Positions 26,964 through 35,722 of a stretch of DNA of 64,000 nt are shown in pieces; the stretch's first letter is position 1; each line of letters begins with the position of its first letter. Under the pieces are notes generated by a model. That model did not search any database. It had not been told where the DNA came from and was given only the letters and a program-made list of their open reading frames with translations. The translations under genes and the position numbers were made by a program. Source of the stretch: UBA5793 sp040255465 (GTDB taxonomy: Bacteria > Planctomycetota > Phycisphaerae > Phycisphaerales > UBA5793); contig JBDZVA010000001.1 of the NCBI GenBank assembly GCA_040255465.1, positions 372,001 through 436,000 on the forward strand, in the 5' to 3' direction.

Positions 26964-27764
26964 TCAGATCCCCAGTCCCGTGAAGTCCCCGCTCTCATAC
27001 ACCCGCTCGACATACACCGCAATGGGTCGCTTCACGATCGCGCCGGCGGTCGCGTCTTCCGCTTCGGCGTACCGCACCCAGAGGTACTCCCAGCCCTTCT
27101 TATCGATGCCGGTGATGTCGCCGACGCTCAGGCCGGTGCGATTGGGACGCGAGGCGAATCGGAAGGTCAGTTCCCAGTCACCCTGACCGCGTTTGGAGCC
27201 CGAGACACCCAGGAACAGGCACTCGCCTGCACTGAAGCCCTTGAATGCTCCATCGTTGACCCGGCCGGTGAGGGCAAAGAGCGTACCTTTATATGTGGGC
27301 GTCACCAGACTGTCATCGAGGTAGTGCGTCTCGGTGAACTGGTACGTGGGTACGACGATGTCCACGCCCTCGACACTGTCAGCCGTGACGCCGATCGCGC
27401 CTTTGAAGTCCGGCGCTGTGCCGCCCGGGGGCGCGTACGAACTGATCGTCGCCAGTGACTGCGTGATGTGCTCGCTGCCGCCGCCCGTCTCGAAGGTGAA
27501 GGTGCTCTCGCCGGTGTCGGGCGGATCGGTCGATGAATCGACCTGGTAGGTGACAGTCCCGTCGTAGAGATCGGGCCCGGCCTCTTCCACACGCACCTGG
27601 TAGAGCGGCAGGCCGCCGTAGAAGGACGGCACCTCGGCTTCGAGCGCCGCCAGCGCCTCGAGGTCATCGCTCGTGCCGCGCACCCAGTAGAGGCGCTCGG
27701 TCGATGGGCTGCGGCCACTGGTGGTCGTTCGACTGATCCCGCGTTCCTGAACTTCCGTGCTCAT
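26964..27764 (-). CDS. Prophage tail-associated protein, unknown
   Basis: The 266-residue beta-rich protein contains ERLYWVRGTSDD and a C-terminal domain with WEYLWVRY. Its ATG overlaps the tape measure stop by 4 bases, so it is translated directly after the tape measure. In siphophages this slot usually holds a distal tail or tail-tip component. I cannot match it to a named family. Confidence 0.62.
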   Translation of the reverse strand: MSTEVQERGISRTTTSGRSPSTERLYWVRGTSDDLEALAALEAEVPSFYGGLPLYQVRVEEAGPDLYDGTVTYQVDSSTDPPDTGESTFTFETGGGSEHITQSLATISSYAPPGGTAPDFKGAIGVTADSVEGVDIVVPTYQFTETHYLDDSLVTPTYKGTLFALTGRVNDGAFKGFSAGECLFLGVSGSKRGQGDWELTFRFASRPNRTGLSVGDITGIDKKGWEYLWVRYAEAEDATAGAIVKRPIAVYVERVYESGDFTGLGI

Positions 27765-29734
27765 CCGAAGGCCAGTCCCTTGCTGCTCGCCTCGACGAGG
27801 CGCTTGGTGTGGCGGGCTGTCTGCTCGGTGGCGCGGGCGGTGCGTTCGGCGCTGTCATCACCGGCGGCGAGGCCACGCACGGCTGAGGCATCGAAGGTGC
27901 CGCGCACACTGACGCGACGCGCCAGGGTGTCGAGTTGATCACCGATGTCGGCGAGGCTCTGAAGGGCCATGGAGGTCGGATCCTGGCCCTCACTGATCGC
28001 CTGCTCTCGGCGTTGCCGCGCGGCTTCGACGGCACCAGCCAGTTCCTGCTTGGTGCGGGCGAGGACTTCCTCGGCCTGCCGCACCCGCTCGGCGGTCTGC
28101 TCATCGAGTTGGGCCAGTGCCTCATCGCGCTGGGAGTTGACGGCGTTGAGTGCAGCGGTCTTCTCCTGTTCACGCTCGGCATCCGTGCGATTGCGACGGC
28201 GTTCGGCTTCGGCAATGGCGTCCTTACGTTGAGACTCGACCTGGTTGAGATCCGCGTTGAGTTGCTGCTGGTTGAGCGCCTTGGCGGCATTGACATCCAG
28301 AGACTCATCCAGCAGACCCATGACCTCGGTGAAGCGGTCTGCAAGCCAGTTGGTCACCCGGGCCCAGACGCGCTGCACACCTGCGGCGAGATTCGCCCAA
28401 CCCTTGGCGATGCCGGCGGTGAAGTCGGGGAAGTTGCGTTCAAACCAGTCGCGCACCTCGATCCACGCCTTGCGGACTCCGGAGAAGGCGATGATCGCGG
28501 CCCGCTGGAATCCCGCGCTGAACCCGATCCAGGCCTGACGCAGAGGTTGGATTCCCTGTTCCCACGCGACACGCAGCCCGGCCCAGAGGACACGGGCGGC
28601 CAGTGCGACATCTCCACCGGCGAGTGCATCGCGAATACCGCCGATGACGGTGCCGACGAATGTGCTCAGTTCGCCGAATCGATCACGAAGCCATTGAAGC
28701 GCCTTGCCGCCTGCCCCGGACCACGCGATGATCGTCCCGCCGAGCAGTGCCGCGGCAGTGATCAGCAGCCCGATGGGCGAGAGGATCGCACCCAGCACAA
28801 CACCGATCTTGGCGATGATCGCGGCCGCGACACCGAGTGCACTACCAAGTCCGCCGACGGCCACACCCAGCACGGTGAACGCGAGACCGGTGGCGATGAG
28901 AATGCCACCCACGGCGCCAACAGCCACGCCGACTTTGGCGATCCACACGACCGTGTCGCGGTTCGCTTTGATCCACTCATTGGCGGCAATGATGATGCGG
29001 GTGATGCGATTGCTCAGGTCGATGATCGTGGGTGCCAGGGCCGAGCCGATGACGAACGCGCCGACGCGGACCGTCCGCCAGAGAATGTTGAGTGTGTCGG
29101 TGAGCAGGGCCGCGCTGGAAGCGTCCTTGGTCGAGATCGTCAGGCCGAGACTGTCCGCCTCGGCGCGAAGCGTTCGGATGTTGGCCAGCAGTGGCAGCAG
29201 TTGCGTGCCGGCCCGGCCGAGAACCTGCATCGCCAGCGCAGCGCGCTTGGACGGGTCCTCGACGCGGGTGATCGCATCGGCGATGGTCTGGAACTGCCCT
29301 TCGGGCGAGAGTGAGGCCAGGTGTTTGATATTCAGACCGAGATCGTCGAAGGCATCGGTGGCGGTGGACAGGCCGCGCTGCGCATCATTGATGGTGCGCT
29401 GCATGGTGCGGATGCCCTTTTCGAGCGTCTCGATGTCCGCTCCGGACTGCTCGGCCGCGAACCCGAGTTGAGAGAGGGCCTCGGCACTCAAGCCGGTACG
29501 GGCCGCCATCTTGTCGAGTTGATCACCGCTGGAGGCGAAGATCTTCGTCGCCCCGGCGAACGGCGCGAGGATCGCGGCCGAAGCGGCCACGGCGCGCAGG
29601 CCGACCTGACGCACGCCGGCGCCGAACGCTTTGAGGCGCTGCTGGGCTCGCTTCAAGGCGCGCTGCAGACGCGCGTCGTCACCGCCGATCTCGACGAAGG
29701 CGCGGCCGGCGCGGATGCCTTGGGTGTTGGCCAT
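27761..29734 (-). CDS. Phage tail tape measure protein
   Basis: The 657-residue protein has the tape-measure layout: a helical N-terminus (ALKRAQQRLKAFG), SSGDQLDKMAARTGLSAEALSQLG (the conserved phage-related minor tail motif), hydrophobic glycine/alanine-rich helices in the middle (~285-345), and a long Glu/Arg/Gln coiled coil (~470-590). The protein sets tail length; at 657 residues it would make a short-to-medium tail of roughly 100 nm if the usual ~0.15 nm per residue holds. It follows the tail assembly chaperone pair at a normal siphophage distance. Confidence 0.9.
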   Translation of the reverse strand: MANTQGIRAGRAFVEIGGDDARLQRALKRAQQRLKAFGAGVRQVGLRAVAASAAILAPFAGATKIFASSGDQLDKMAARTGLSAEALSQLGFAAEQSGADIETLEKGIRTMQRTINDAQRGLSTATDAFDDLGLNIKHLASLSPEGQFQTIADAITRVEDPSKRAALAMQVLGRAGTQLLPLLANIRTLRAEADSLGLTISTKDASSAALLTDTLNILWRTVRVGAFVIGSALAPTIIDLSNRITRIIIAANEWIKANRDTVVWIAKVGVAVGAVGGILIATGLAFTVLGVAVGGLGSALGVAAAIIAKIGVVLGAILSPIGLLITAAALLGGTIIAWSGAGGKALQWLRDRFGELSTFVGTVIGGIRDALAGGDVALAARVLWAGLRVAWEQGIQPLRQAWIGFSAGFQRAAIIAFSGVRKAWIEVRDWFERNFPDFTAGIAKGWANLAAGVQRVWARVTNWLADRFTEVMGLLDESLDVNAAKALNQQQLNADLNQVESQRKDAIAEAERRRNRTDAEREQEKTAALNAVNSQRDEALAQLDEQTAERVRQAEEVLARTKQELAGAVEAARQRREQAISEGQDPTSMALQSLADIGDQLDTLARRVSVRGTFDASAVRGLAAGDDSAERTARATEQTARHTKRLVEASSKGLAFG

Positions 29735-29737
29735 TGC

Positions 29738-30175
29738 TCACACCCCCTTCACGCTGTTGCGCCAGAGTTCGGGGAGTTTGGGCCGCTCTTTCTCCAAGGC
29801 CGGGTTCATGTAGGGTCGCGCCGCGACACGCACGCGCCGTTCGGTCCGCTTGCCGCGCCGGCGGCGCGTGACGGTTGTCGTGCCACCTTGCTCGAGCACG
29901 CGCGGCGCCGTCGATCCCTTGATTCCCACCGGACCGATCACCACGGTTTCGCTCTGCCGGTCGTAGCCGAACAGAATGAAACGCCGCAGCAGACCGACAT
30001 GTGAGTACGGCGGACTGCCGGGCTTGCTTGTGCCCTTGCGTTTGCGGATGCTCGTGCGAGCCGTCTGGCGAATGAACGCGCCACCCTTGCTCAGCACCTT
30101 GCGGCGCGCGGCATCGACGGCCCGTTTCACCTTCGGGCGGTCGAAGAACAACTGGGTGATGCGCAGATCGAGCAT
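29738..30175 (-). CDS. Phage tail/head-tail structural protein (gp10-like), unknown
   Basis: The 145-residue protein (ATG at 30175, MLDLRITQL) is basic, with RRRRGKR in the middle and PYMNPALEKERPKLPELW at the C-terminus. The PxxxPALE(K/E) ending is shared with HK97 gp10-type and virion morphogenesis proteins. I prefer 30175 because the upstream codons in this frame overlap the chaperone extension and look non-coding. It sits between the tail chaperone frames and the tape measure. Confidence 0.62.
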   Translation of the reverse strand: MLDLRITQLFFDRPKVKRAVDAARRKVLSKGGAFIRQTARTSIRKRKGTSKPGSPPYSHVGLLRRFILFGYDRQSETVVIGPVGIKGSTAPRVLEQGGTTTVTRRRRGKRTERRVRVAARPYMNPALEKERPKLPELWRNSVKGV

Positions 30176-30177
30176 CG

Positions 30178-30480
30178 CTACTCCCGGGTCTGCGTGGGTA
30201 CACGCCCCTCGATGAACACGTCCCTGAGTACCGACACATCCGCCTTCATGGTCTCCCGCTTGCGCGCGAACGGATCGAAGTCGCTCGGCCGGAACGCCCG
30301 CTGGTGTTTGGCGGTTCGCTGTGTGTTGGCGATGAGAGCCATGATCGATGCCGTCCTTGCCCACTCGTCGCGCTGCTTCTGCTCAGCCATGGCGAGCAGG
30401 TCGCGCAGTGTCAGGTTGCCGGGATCGAGGCCGAGGATGCCGGCGCAGCGCCAGATGAGTTGCCAGAGGTCGTCTCTTTG
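30178..30480 (-). CDS. Tail assembly chaperone T-extension (frame -1)
   Basis: This frame lacks a ribosome-binding site near its first ATG (30390) but stays open upstream and reads DLWQLIWRCAGILGLDPGN then LTLRDLLAMAEQKQRDEW. Such W-x-L...LGLDP...L-R-(D/E)-L...MAE sequences are typical of tail-chaperone extensions made by frameshift (lambda G-T, gp13/14 type). It is in the -1 frame relative to the upstream 164-residue frame, overlapping it at 30411-30480. The C-terminus is helical and basic. Confidence 0.75.
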   Translation of the reverse strand, partial: QRDDLWQLIWRCAGILGLDPGNLTLRDLLAMAEQKQRDEWARTASIMALIANTQRTAKHQRAFRPSDFDPFARKRETMKADVSVLRDVFIEGRVPTQTRE

Positions 30481-30905
30481 ATGGCCTCCTCGACGATCCG
30501 TTCGATCTCGCCGCCCTCGAGGCGCGCCTCCACCACGTCGCGCGCCTTGTCCATCGCGCTGCGGACCACCATCAGCACCCGCCCGAGATTGGTCCGATCC
30601 CTCGGGCTGGGGCAGAAAGCCACCAGTTCATCGAGCAGTGCGGCCGTGGCCGCGTCGATCGCGTCCCCGGCCATGGCCGCGCCGAAAGACTCATCGCTGA
30701 TCTGCTTCTGATCCGCCTGAGGTTTGACGAGCGCGTAGAGGATGTCGCACAGGAGCACGGGATCGCGCATGAGGCGTTCGAGCAGATCGCCGCCGCTGAT
30801 CACTTCCAGCAGGTCGGTGCCGGTGAGTGAGCGGATGCGTTTGAGGGCCGCGACATTGACCTCGACACTCCACTCGTTACCCGCGTTGTCCTTGAAGGTC
30901 TTCAT
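30411..30905 (-). CDS. Tail assembly chaperone (G-like)
   Basis: The 164-residue frame starts MKTFKDNAGNEWSVEVNV and is helical and acidic, with VAALKRI, LLERLM and ALLDELVAFC. Its length, position two genes ahead of the tape measure and the overlapping -1 frame identify it as the G-like tail chaperone. Its own C-terminal tail (TSGNSSGAAPASSAS) looks like a low-complexity terminus read only when no shift occurs. The likely shift point is around ATC-AAA-GAG at 30474-30482. The first codons overlap the small membrane protein gene by 29 bases. Confidence 0.8.
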   Translation of the reverse strand: MKTFKDNAGNEWSVEVNVAALKRIRSLTGTDLLEVISGGDLLERLMRDPVLLCDILYALVKPQADQKQISDESFGAAMAGDAIDAATAALLDELVAFCPSPRDRTNLGRVLMVVRSAMDKARDVVEARLEGGEIERIVEEAIKETTSGNSSGAAPASSASIPAT

Positions 30906-31062
30906 TCGTTGCCTCCTGCGACGGCGAGTTGGTGGTGGAGCGTGACTCCGCGCTGGGAAACGTTCGTACTTCCCGGATCTCGGGCTTTGATTCGCATGAC
31001 CACAGCAGAAAGAGCCACAGAAGGAACAGCCAGTTCATCCAAAACAGCCAGAAGAACATCAT
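30877..31062 (-). CDS. Small membrane protein (61 aa)
   Basis: The first ~22 residues are almost entirely hydrophobic and aromatic (MMFFWLFWMNWLFLLWLFLL), followed by a charged tail. A perfect AGGAG lies 6 nt before the ATG at 31062. It sits in the tail region, overlapping the chaperone start. A one-helix membrane protein in a phage late operon could be a holin-like or superinfection-exclusion protein; nothing else in the sequence decides it. Confidence 0.6.
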   Translation of the reverse strand: MMFFWLFWMNWLFLLWLFLLWSCESKPEIREVRTFPSAESRSTTNSPSQEATNEDLQGQRG

Positions 31063-31096
31063 GACATGCTCCTGTTCATGAAAGGTGGTCGAGTTC

Positions 31097-31699
31097 TCAC
31101 GGCGTCGAGTCGTACAGCACGCCGAGGTTCAGGACAGCCGTCGCCGCGGACGATGCGTTGCTCGCCATGAGGCCGTCGATCGAGTCGCCTGCAAGCGGGT
31201 TGACGATCTGCTGCCCGTCGAGCCAGAACCAGGTCTCGTTCTTCACGAGATCGATCGAGAGTGCAGTAGCGCCCGAGTCACGAACGCTGAGATGTCCGCG
31301 CTCCCCGAGTTTGGCGCCGATGGCGACGAGTTCATCGCCGGTGAATGCGAGGTCGATCGCCACCTGCTCAGCGGCTGTCACCGCGGTGTCCTGTACGGGC
31401 AGATCGTCGCCGGCCCCACCTGAGAATGTCACGTCGTCCCCGGCCACGCCGTCCACATCCACGTCGTAGCGGCGCCCGCCATCCCAGTAGATGTCGATGA
31501 CATCGCCGATCTGAAGCGCGGTTCCCGCGAGGGTGAGTACGCCGGTGGTATTGGTGCTGCGCGTCGAGAGCGTGCCCGCCTCGGCGGCCGGCAATGTGAT
31601 CGGGCCCTGGCGGATAGCACCGTCGGCGGTGCGCTGAAGCGTTGCTCCCAATGGCGCGCCGCCGATCTCGCCGGAGAGTGACAGAGTACTAGTCGGCAT
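31097..31699 (-). CDS. Phage structural protein, unknown
   Basis: The 200-residue protein begins MPTSTLSLSGEIGGAPLGAT and is beta-rich and Gly/Ala/Thr-rich, suggesting a virion surface or tail protein. The second of two adjacent ATGs (31699) has the ideal spacing from GGAGG; it overlaps the tail tube gene stop. It may be a tail decoration or Ig-like appendage. No family recognised. Confidence 0.6.
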   Translation of the reverse strand: MPTSTLSLSGEIGGAPLGATLQRTADGAIRQGPITLPAAEAGTLSTRSTNTTGVLTLAGTALQIGDVIDIYWDGGRRYDVDVDGVAGDDVTFSGGAGDDLPVQDTAVTAAEQVAIDLAFTGDELVAIGAKLGERGHLSVRDSGATALSIDLVKNETWFWLDGQQIVNPLAGDSIDGLMASNASSAATAVLNLGVLYDSTP

Positions 31700-32130
31700 C
31701 ATGCACCTCCGATCCACGAGGGCGGCGTGGCCGAGTAGGCGACCTTGGCCGTCACCGAGACGGTGATGCCTTCCTCGAGCGGCTCACTGCGGCTGAACGA
31801 ACTGATCATGAAGTCGGCCTGCAATCCCTCGCCCCCAGTGTCATCGAGGATCTGGAATCCCAGTATGGCGTTGTTGAGGTAGGCGTTGCGAATGGCGGTG
31901 AATCCCGCATCGGCCGTGTCCCACACCATCTCGAACTCGACGGTCGCGGCCTTGAGTGTGGCGACATTGGCTCGCCAGCCCTGATTACCGCGGGTGGTCA
32001 GATCCGCTTCGGCCGCCTCGAGATTGAGCGTCACGTCGCGGACATTGGTCAGTTCGGTCCATGCTCCGCCGGCGCCCTGGCCGTCCACCTTGTAATTGAG
32101 GACGGCCTCCATGCCGAGTTTGAAGCCCAT
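31699..32130 (-). CDS. Phage tail tube protein
   Basis: The 143-residue protein shows the tail-tube pattern VRDVTLNLEAAEADLTTRGNQGW, with a beta-barrel layout and a C-terminal EEGITVSVTAKVA strand, as in major tail (TP901-1/FII-like) proteins. Length is normal for the family. It is encoded just after the head-tail connector genes and before the tail chaperones, as in siphophages. Confidence 0.82.
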   Translation of the reverse strand: MGFKLGMEAVLNYKVDGQGAGGAWTELTNVRDVTLNLEAAEADLTTRGNQGWRANVATLKAATVEFEMVWDTADAGFTAIRNAYLNNAILGFQILDDTGGEGLQADFMISSFSRSEPLEEGITVSVTAKVAYSATPPSWIGGA

Positions 32131-32151
32131 GGGTCACGGTCCTTTCGTCGT

Positions 32152-32577
32152 CTACGTCCTCACCCTGTAGGTGACCGACACGACACTGGTGAATGCGCGC
32201 TGCTGATCGAGATGCTCGGGCGAGATGAGTGGATCGGTCGTCGTGCCCAACCACGCGGCCTCAGCCGCGCCCGTGAGCCTTTGATGACTCAGGTATTCGG
32301 CGATCTCTTCGGTGAGCGCAATCAATGCATCAGCATCCGCGTCGCTTGCCACCTTCTTCTGCACCCCCACATCGATGGTGCAGTCCAGCCAGGAATCGCG
32401 CCGGCCGGAGGCGGTCCGCGTCACCGTTCGTGGTGCAATGGTCACGTGCAGACTCGCCAGATCCTCCAGCCCAACATTGGGCACGAGATGACGCTCGGCC
32501 GTGAAGGACATCGAGAACGACGCCCCGTTCAGGCTCGCCACCATGGCGTCGGCAATGGTCAGGATCGTGCTGCTCAC
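32152..32577 (-). CDS. Phage minor tail / tail-terminator-like protein
   Basis: The 141-residue protein starts at GTG 32577 (VSSTILTIADAMVASLNG) with GGAGG 4 nt upstream, and this GTG overlaps the previous stop (GTGA). It contains a mid-section LDCTIDVGVQKKV and ends in VVSVTYRVRT. The size and location between the joining protein and the tail tube match a tail terminator (gpU-like). No direct motif proves it. Confidence 0.6.
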   Translation of the reverse strand: MSSTILTIADAMVASLNGASFSMSFTAERHLVPNVGLEDLASLHVTIAPRTVTRTASGRRDSWLDCTIDVGVQKKVASDADADALIALTEEIAEYLSHQRLTGAAEAAWLGTTTDPLISPEHLDQQRAFTSVVSVTYRVRT

Positions 32578-32957
32578 AATGCCTCCGTCGCCACCTGCTT
32601 GGTGTGGATGCGCAGTGTGCTGCGATTCACGTCGCTGTACCGCCACGGAGGCTCATTGCCCGGCGCCATGACCTCGTAGGTGTACGTCGCGATCGAATCG
32701 ATCTCGATGATGCGATCACCCGGCTGGGGCAACGTGACCTCACTGGCGAGAACCAGATCAGCGGCGCGAATGAGGAAGTCCCGCGATTCGATGCGTGTGA
32801 GCCCGCCCGCGTGGTCGTCCTGTTCGAAGACGGTGCGGCCGATCGTTGCTGACAACTCCACCTCGTCGCTGCCGCGCTGGTACGTCACCGTCCGCGTCAG
32901 GTGCTGGTGACGCTGATCCTCGAGCCATGACAGACCCTGGCTGAGCAAGTCGGGCAT
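32574..32957 (-). CDS. Phage head-tail joining protein
   Basis: The 127-residue protein starts MPDLLSQGLSWLEDQRHQHLT and contains a beta-barrel-like stretch (VTYQRGSDEVELSATIGRTVF), with PGDRIIEID and YEVMAPGNEPPWRYSDVNR near the end. The W-x-L-x-x-Q N-terminus and the PGNEPPWR(Y/W)SD motif recur in connector proteins of planctomycete and alphaproteobacterial phages. Overlaps the tail-terminator-like gene. Confidence 0.65.
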   Translation of the reverse strand: MPDLLSQGLSWLEDQRHQHLTRTVTYQRGSDEVELSATIGRTVFEQDDHAGGLTRIESRDFLIRAADLVLASEVTLPQPGDRIIEIDSIATYTYEVMAPGNEPPWRYSDVNRSTLRIHTKQVATEAL

Positions 32958-32963
32958 GATGCC

Positions 32964-33659
32964 TCACACCGTCGAGAGTGCAGCGCCATCGTTGCACACG
33001 ACACGCCAGACGAGCGTGCCGTTGTTGTCGATTGCATGGAGGCGGATCGAGTCATTCACATCCGCCATCGTGATCGTGTTGTTGCCGGTCTGGTTGATCG
33101 CCGATGCGACGGTGATCACGCAGGTGCCGCCGTCGGTCTTTATGAACAGGAGCAGCTCCTGCCCGACGAAGGTCGGGATCGCCAGTGTGCGCGTCTCGGA
33201 GCCGGCGGTCACGATCGGGACGTAGCCTGACTGCGCGACGGGAATCGCACCGGCATCGCCGGGGTCGAGAATCGCGCCCGTCAGTGTGCTTTGCAGCCCG
33301 ATGACCGAATGATCGACGAGTACACGGGCAGTTGCATCGGACTCGGCTGCGGCCCGCACCGTCTTGCCGAGGTAGGCGTTGCCCGTGGAGGTGGTCGTCA
33401 ACGCGCCGGTGCCAGCCGTGCCGCCCACGGGATCGCCGTTGGCATCCCAGTACACCGCGATGCCTGCGCCGATCGCGCCCGTCACCTTGACGATGTCGTA
33501 GATGCCGGCCACACCAAGCGAACCCAGCGCGTTGGCCGCGATCGGCGTGCGCGCAAAGCCCGGCAGTGTGTTCTGGACCACCACCTGGCCGGTCGCGACG
33601 GCGCTGCCGGGGGTGTGATCGATGGCGTTGCCGGGTGAAACGAATGTTGCCTGTGTCAT
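32964..33659 (-). CDS. DUF2190 capsid decoration protein
   Basis: The 231-residue protein starts MTQATFVSPGNAIDHTPGSA and contains VVQNTLPGFARTPIAANALGSLGVAG, the typical start of DUF2190 (head fibre / capsid stabilising) proteins. A second beta-rich half continues from ~125 and probably trimerises or forms a fibre. It lies directly after the protease-capsid gene, where this family is commonly encoded. It adds a possible surface for glycan decoration. Confidence 0.8.
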   Translation of the reverse strand: MTQATFVSPGNAIDHTPGSAVATGQVVVQNTLPGFARTPIAANALGSLGVAGIYDIVKVTGAIGAGIAVYWDANGDPVGGTAGTGALTTTSTGNAYLGKTVRAAAESDATARVLVDHSVIGLQSTLTGAILDPGDAGAIPVAQSGYVPIVTAGSETRTLAIPTFVGQELLLFIKTDGGTCVITVASAINQTGNNTITMADVNDSIRLHAIDNNGTLVWRVVCNDGAALSTV

Positions 33660-33718
33660 GTCGAAACTCCTGATTCACGTGTGCAGCGGAGAACTGATCA
33701 CTCAGATTCCGCGCCCGA

Positions 33719-35722
33719 TCATGCTTCACCAGTACTCATCACACCACCACGCGGATCCTGCAGATTGACCCCGAAGTCGTGATAGCCGCGCATCTGAATG
33801 CCCAACACGTTGAAGTCGGCCTCGGCCGTCTCGATCGTCGGCGATTCCTGACCATTCAGGAATGCGACCTCGATCACCGGCAGGTCGGTCGGATCAGACA
33901 GCAGATACCACGCCTTGGCCGAGTTGCCCGTGTATGAGGCGTTGCTCAGATACCGGCTCACCTCGACGCGGAACTTGCCCTGATGCGGGTTGCTCACCGG
34001 GTACTTCGTGCTCGCGGTCGTGTCGCGCAGTTCCATGCTCTTGAAGAGTTGCGTGCCGATGGCGCTGAGCGCCGTGGGCACGAGCATGATCGAGGGCATG
34101 ATGCCGATGGGCTTGCCGTCCCCATCGACCTGGTCCATGAACGCGACCTCGGCCTTGGTCAGTCCGTCGATGCTCAGGGCCGTGTCGGCGCCGCTGAGGT
34201 AGTTGTTGTTGGCGACCTTGAAGAAGTCCGTGTTCGCCAGGAAGATCGTCCAGAAGACATCGTTGATCTTCAAACCCGACCCGCGACCCAACTTGCGCGG
34301 CACCGTGGTAATGGCGCCGAGATCATCGTTGATGATGTCGCGGCGATCGATGGCCAGCAGCAGGCCGTAGGTGTCGGCCTTGTTGGTGTACTGCTCTTCG
34401 CCGAGATTGCCGTGCTTGAGTTCGCCGCCGGGCGCCACGATCTCGTACTGGTCCTTGCCGACGAGCCGGTACGACGTGACCGTCTTGAAATCGCTCACGT
34501 TGCGCACGGCGGTGATGTTCCGCCAGGTGCGTTCGACGGAGAAGAAGCCTTCGAGGAGGAACTTGTTGGCAACGTTGCTCAGAATGCCACTGATATCGAT
34601 CGTGCTCAGACCGGCTTCGATGCCGGGGTTGAAGGCGAACTTGAGGACATTGCGGCTGTCGCGGAAGTTGCGGCCGGAGTACCCGTTCGCCCATGCGGCT
34701 TCGAGGAGCAGTTCCTGCAACCCGATGCCGCCTCGGAACCTCTTGGCGGCCAGGTCGAGCGCCTGCTCTTCGCAGTGCTTCTCAGGTTCATCGAGTCCGG
34801 CCGTGAGCATGCACGCCGCTTCGAGGACCTGGGTGCTCACATTCTGGTCATGGACATGGATCGCGGGAGCCTTGGGCCGATTGGCGCGAAGGATCTCCAG
34901 TTCAGTGCGCGTCGCATCCCAGCCCTCGCGGATCGCTTTGGCCTCGATCTCGTGGTGCTGGCCGGCGCAGAGGCGGCGGACGGCGGAGATGCGACTCGTC
35001 TCGGCCAGTGCCTGCGCGCGGATGTCCTCGACGGCGCTGGCCTTGCTTGCGTCATCCTGGGTCGATTCCGGCTTGGTCTGTGTCGCCGTGCCGTTGTTGG
35101 TGGCGTTGTCCTTCGTATCACCGTCCATGATGTTCTCCTGAGTCGCCGCGATCGCCGCGACATTCACACTGGTCTTCCCATCCGCCCCGAGGTCCACGAA
35201 ACTGATCTCACCGAGTGTCGCCTTGCGGACCACATTGACCGGCCCGGCGAACTCCTGACCGTTCACGAGCACCTTCTGGCCTTCGCGGATGAACTCGAAT
35301 TCCTCGACCGAGGCGCCCACCGAGGCCTGCCAGGGGAATCCGTTCTTCGAGGAGGTGACGATCTCCCGTGCCGTCGGCGTGTCGCGTGAGACAACGCCCG
35401 AGGCAATGAGTTGTCCCTGTTCGATGCGGATCGCGTCAGTGTGACCGACACCCGAGGCCGGATCGTGGCTAAATCGGATTGGCCGCTGCTGAGAGGGGAT
35501 GTTCAACCCGGCCAGGTCGAGAATGACCGGATGCCGCCACGCGGCGACACGCATGGCGCTGCCGGTGTAGGCGACCATCTTGAAACGCGGCAATGCCGTC
35601 TGACCCTCGCCGGACACAGCCTCGATGTCGATCTGTGCCGCCGCGGTGATCTCGATCGACTGAGCAGTTGTACTCTCAGGCGGCGATGCGGCTGATCGCG
35701 TTGGTGTCTTGGTTCTGGCCAT
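33719..35722 (-). CDS. Prohead protease-major capsid protein fusion
   Basis: The 667-residue polypeptide has two parts. The N-terminal ~200 residues resemble the HK97-type prohead protease: RFSHDPASGVGHTDAIRIE then a catalytic-looking WQASVG, and EISFVDLGADG. A Thr/Gln/Ala-rich linker (~200-235) leads to a major capsid domain of ~430 residues (FLLEGFFSVERTWRNITAV ... GRGSGLKINDVFW ... PVSNPHQGKFRVEVSRYLS). Fused proteases are known in Mu-like and GTA-like phages; the protease must release the capsid subunit. The start overlaps the portal gene by 47 bases. Confidence 0.85.
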   Translation of the reverse strand: MARTKTPTRSAASPPESTTAQSIEITAAAQIDIEAVSGEGQTALPRFKMVAYTGSAMRVAAWRHPVILDLAGLNIPSQQRPIRFSHDPASGVGHTDAIRIEQGQLIASGVVSRDTPTAREIVTSSKNGFPWQASVGASVEEFEFIREGQKVLVNGQEFAGPVNVVRKATLGEISFVDLGADGKTSVNVAAIAATQENIMDGDTKDNATNNGTATQTKPESTQDDASKASAVEDIRAQALAETSRISAVRRLCAGQHHEIEAKAIREGWDATRTELEILRANRPKAPAIHVHDQNVSTQVLEAACMLTAGLDEPEKHCEEQALDLAAKRFRGGIGLQELLLEAAWANGYSGRNFRDSRNVLKFAFNPGIEAGLSTIDISGILSNVANKFLLEGFFSVERTWRNITAVRNVSDFKTVTSYRLVGKDQYEIVAPGGELKHGNLGEEQYTNKADTYGLLLAIDRRDIINDDLGAITTVPRKLGRGSGLKINDVFWTIFLANTDFFKVANNNYLSGADTALSIDGLTKAEVAFMDQVDGDGKPIGIMPSIMLVPTALSAIGTQLFKSMELRDTTASTKYPVSNPHQGKFRVEVSRYLSNASYTGNSAKAWYLLSDPTDLPVIEVAFLNGQESPTIETAEADFNVLGIQMRGYHDFGVNLQDPRGGVMSTGEA

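Noticed and set aside
28000..29314. Long plus-strand frame over the tape measure gene (459 codons)
   Set aside because: Antisense shadow; the tape measure frame has the conserved motifs and correct gene context.
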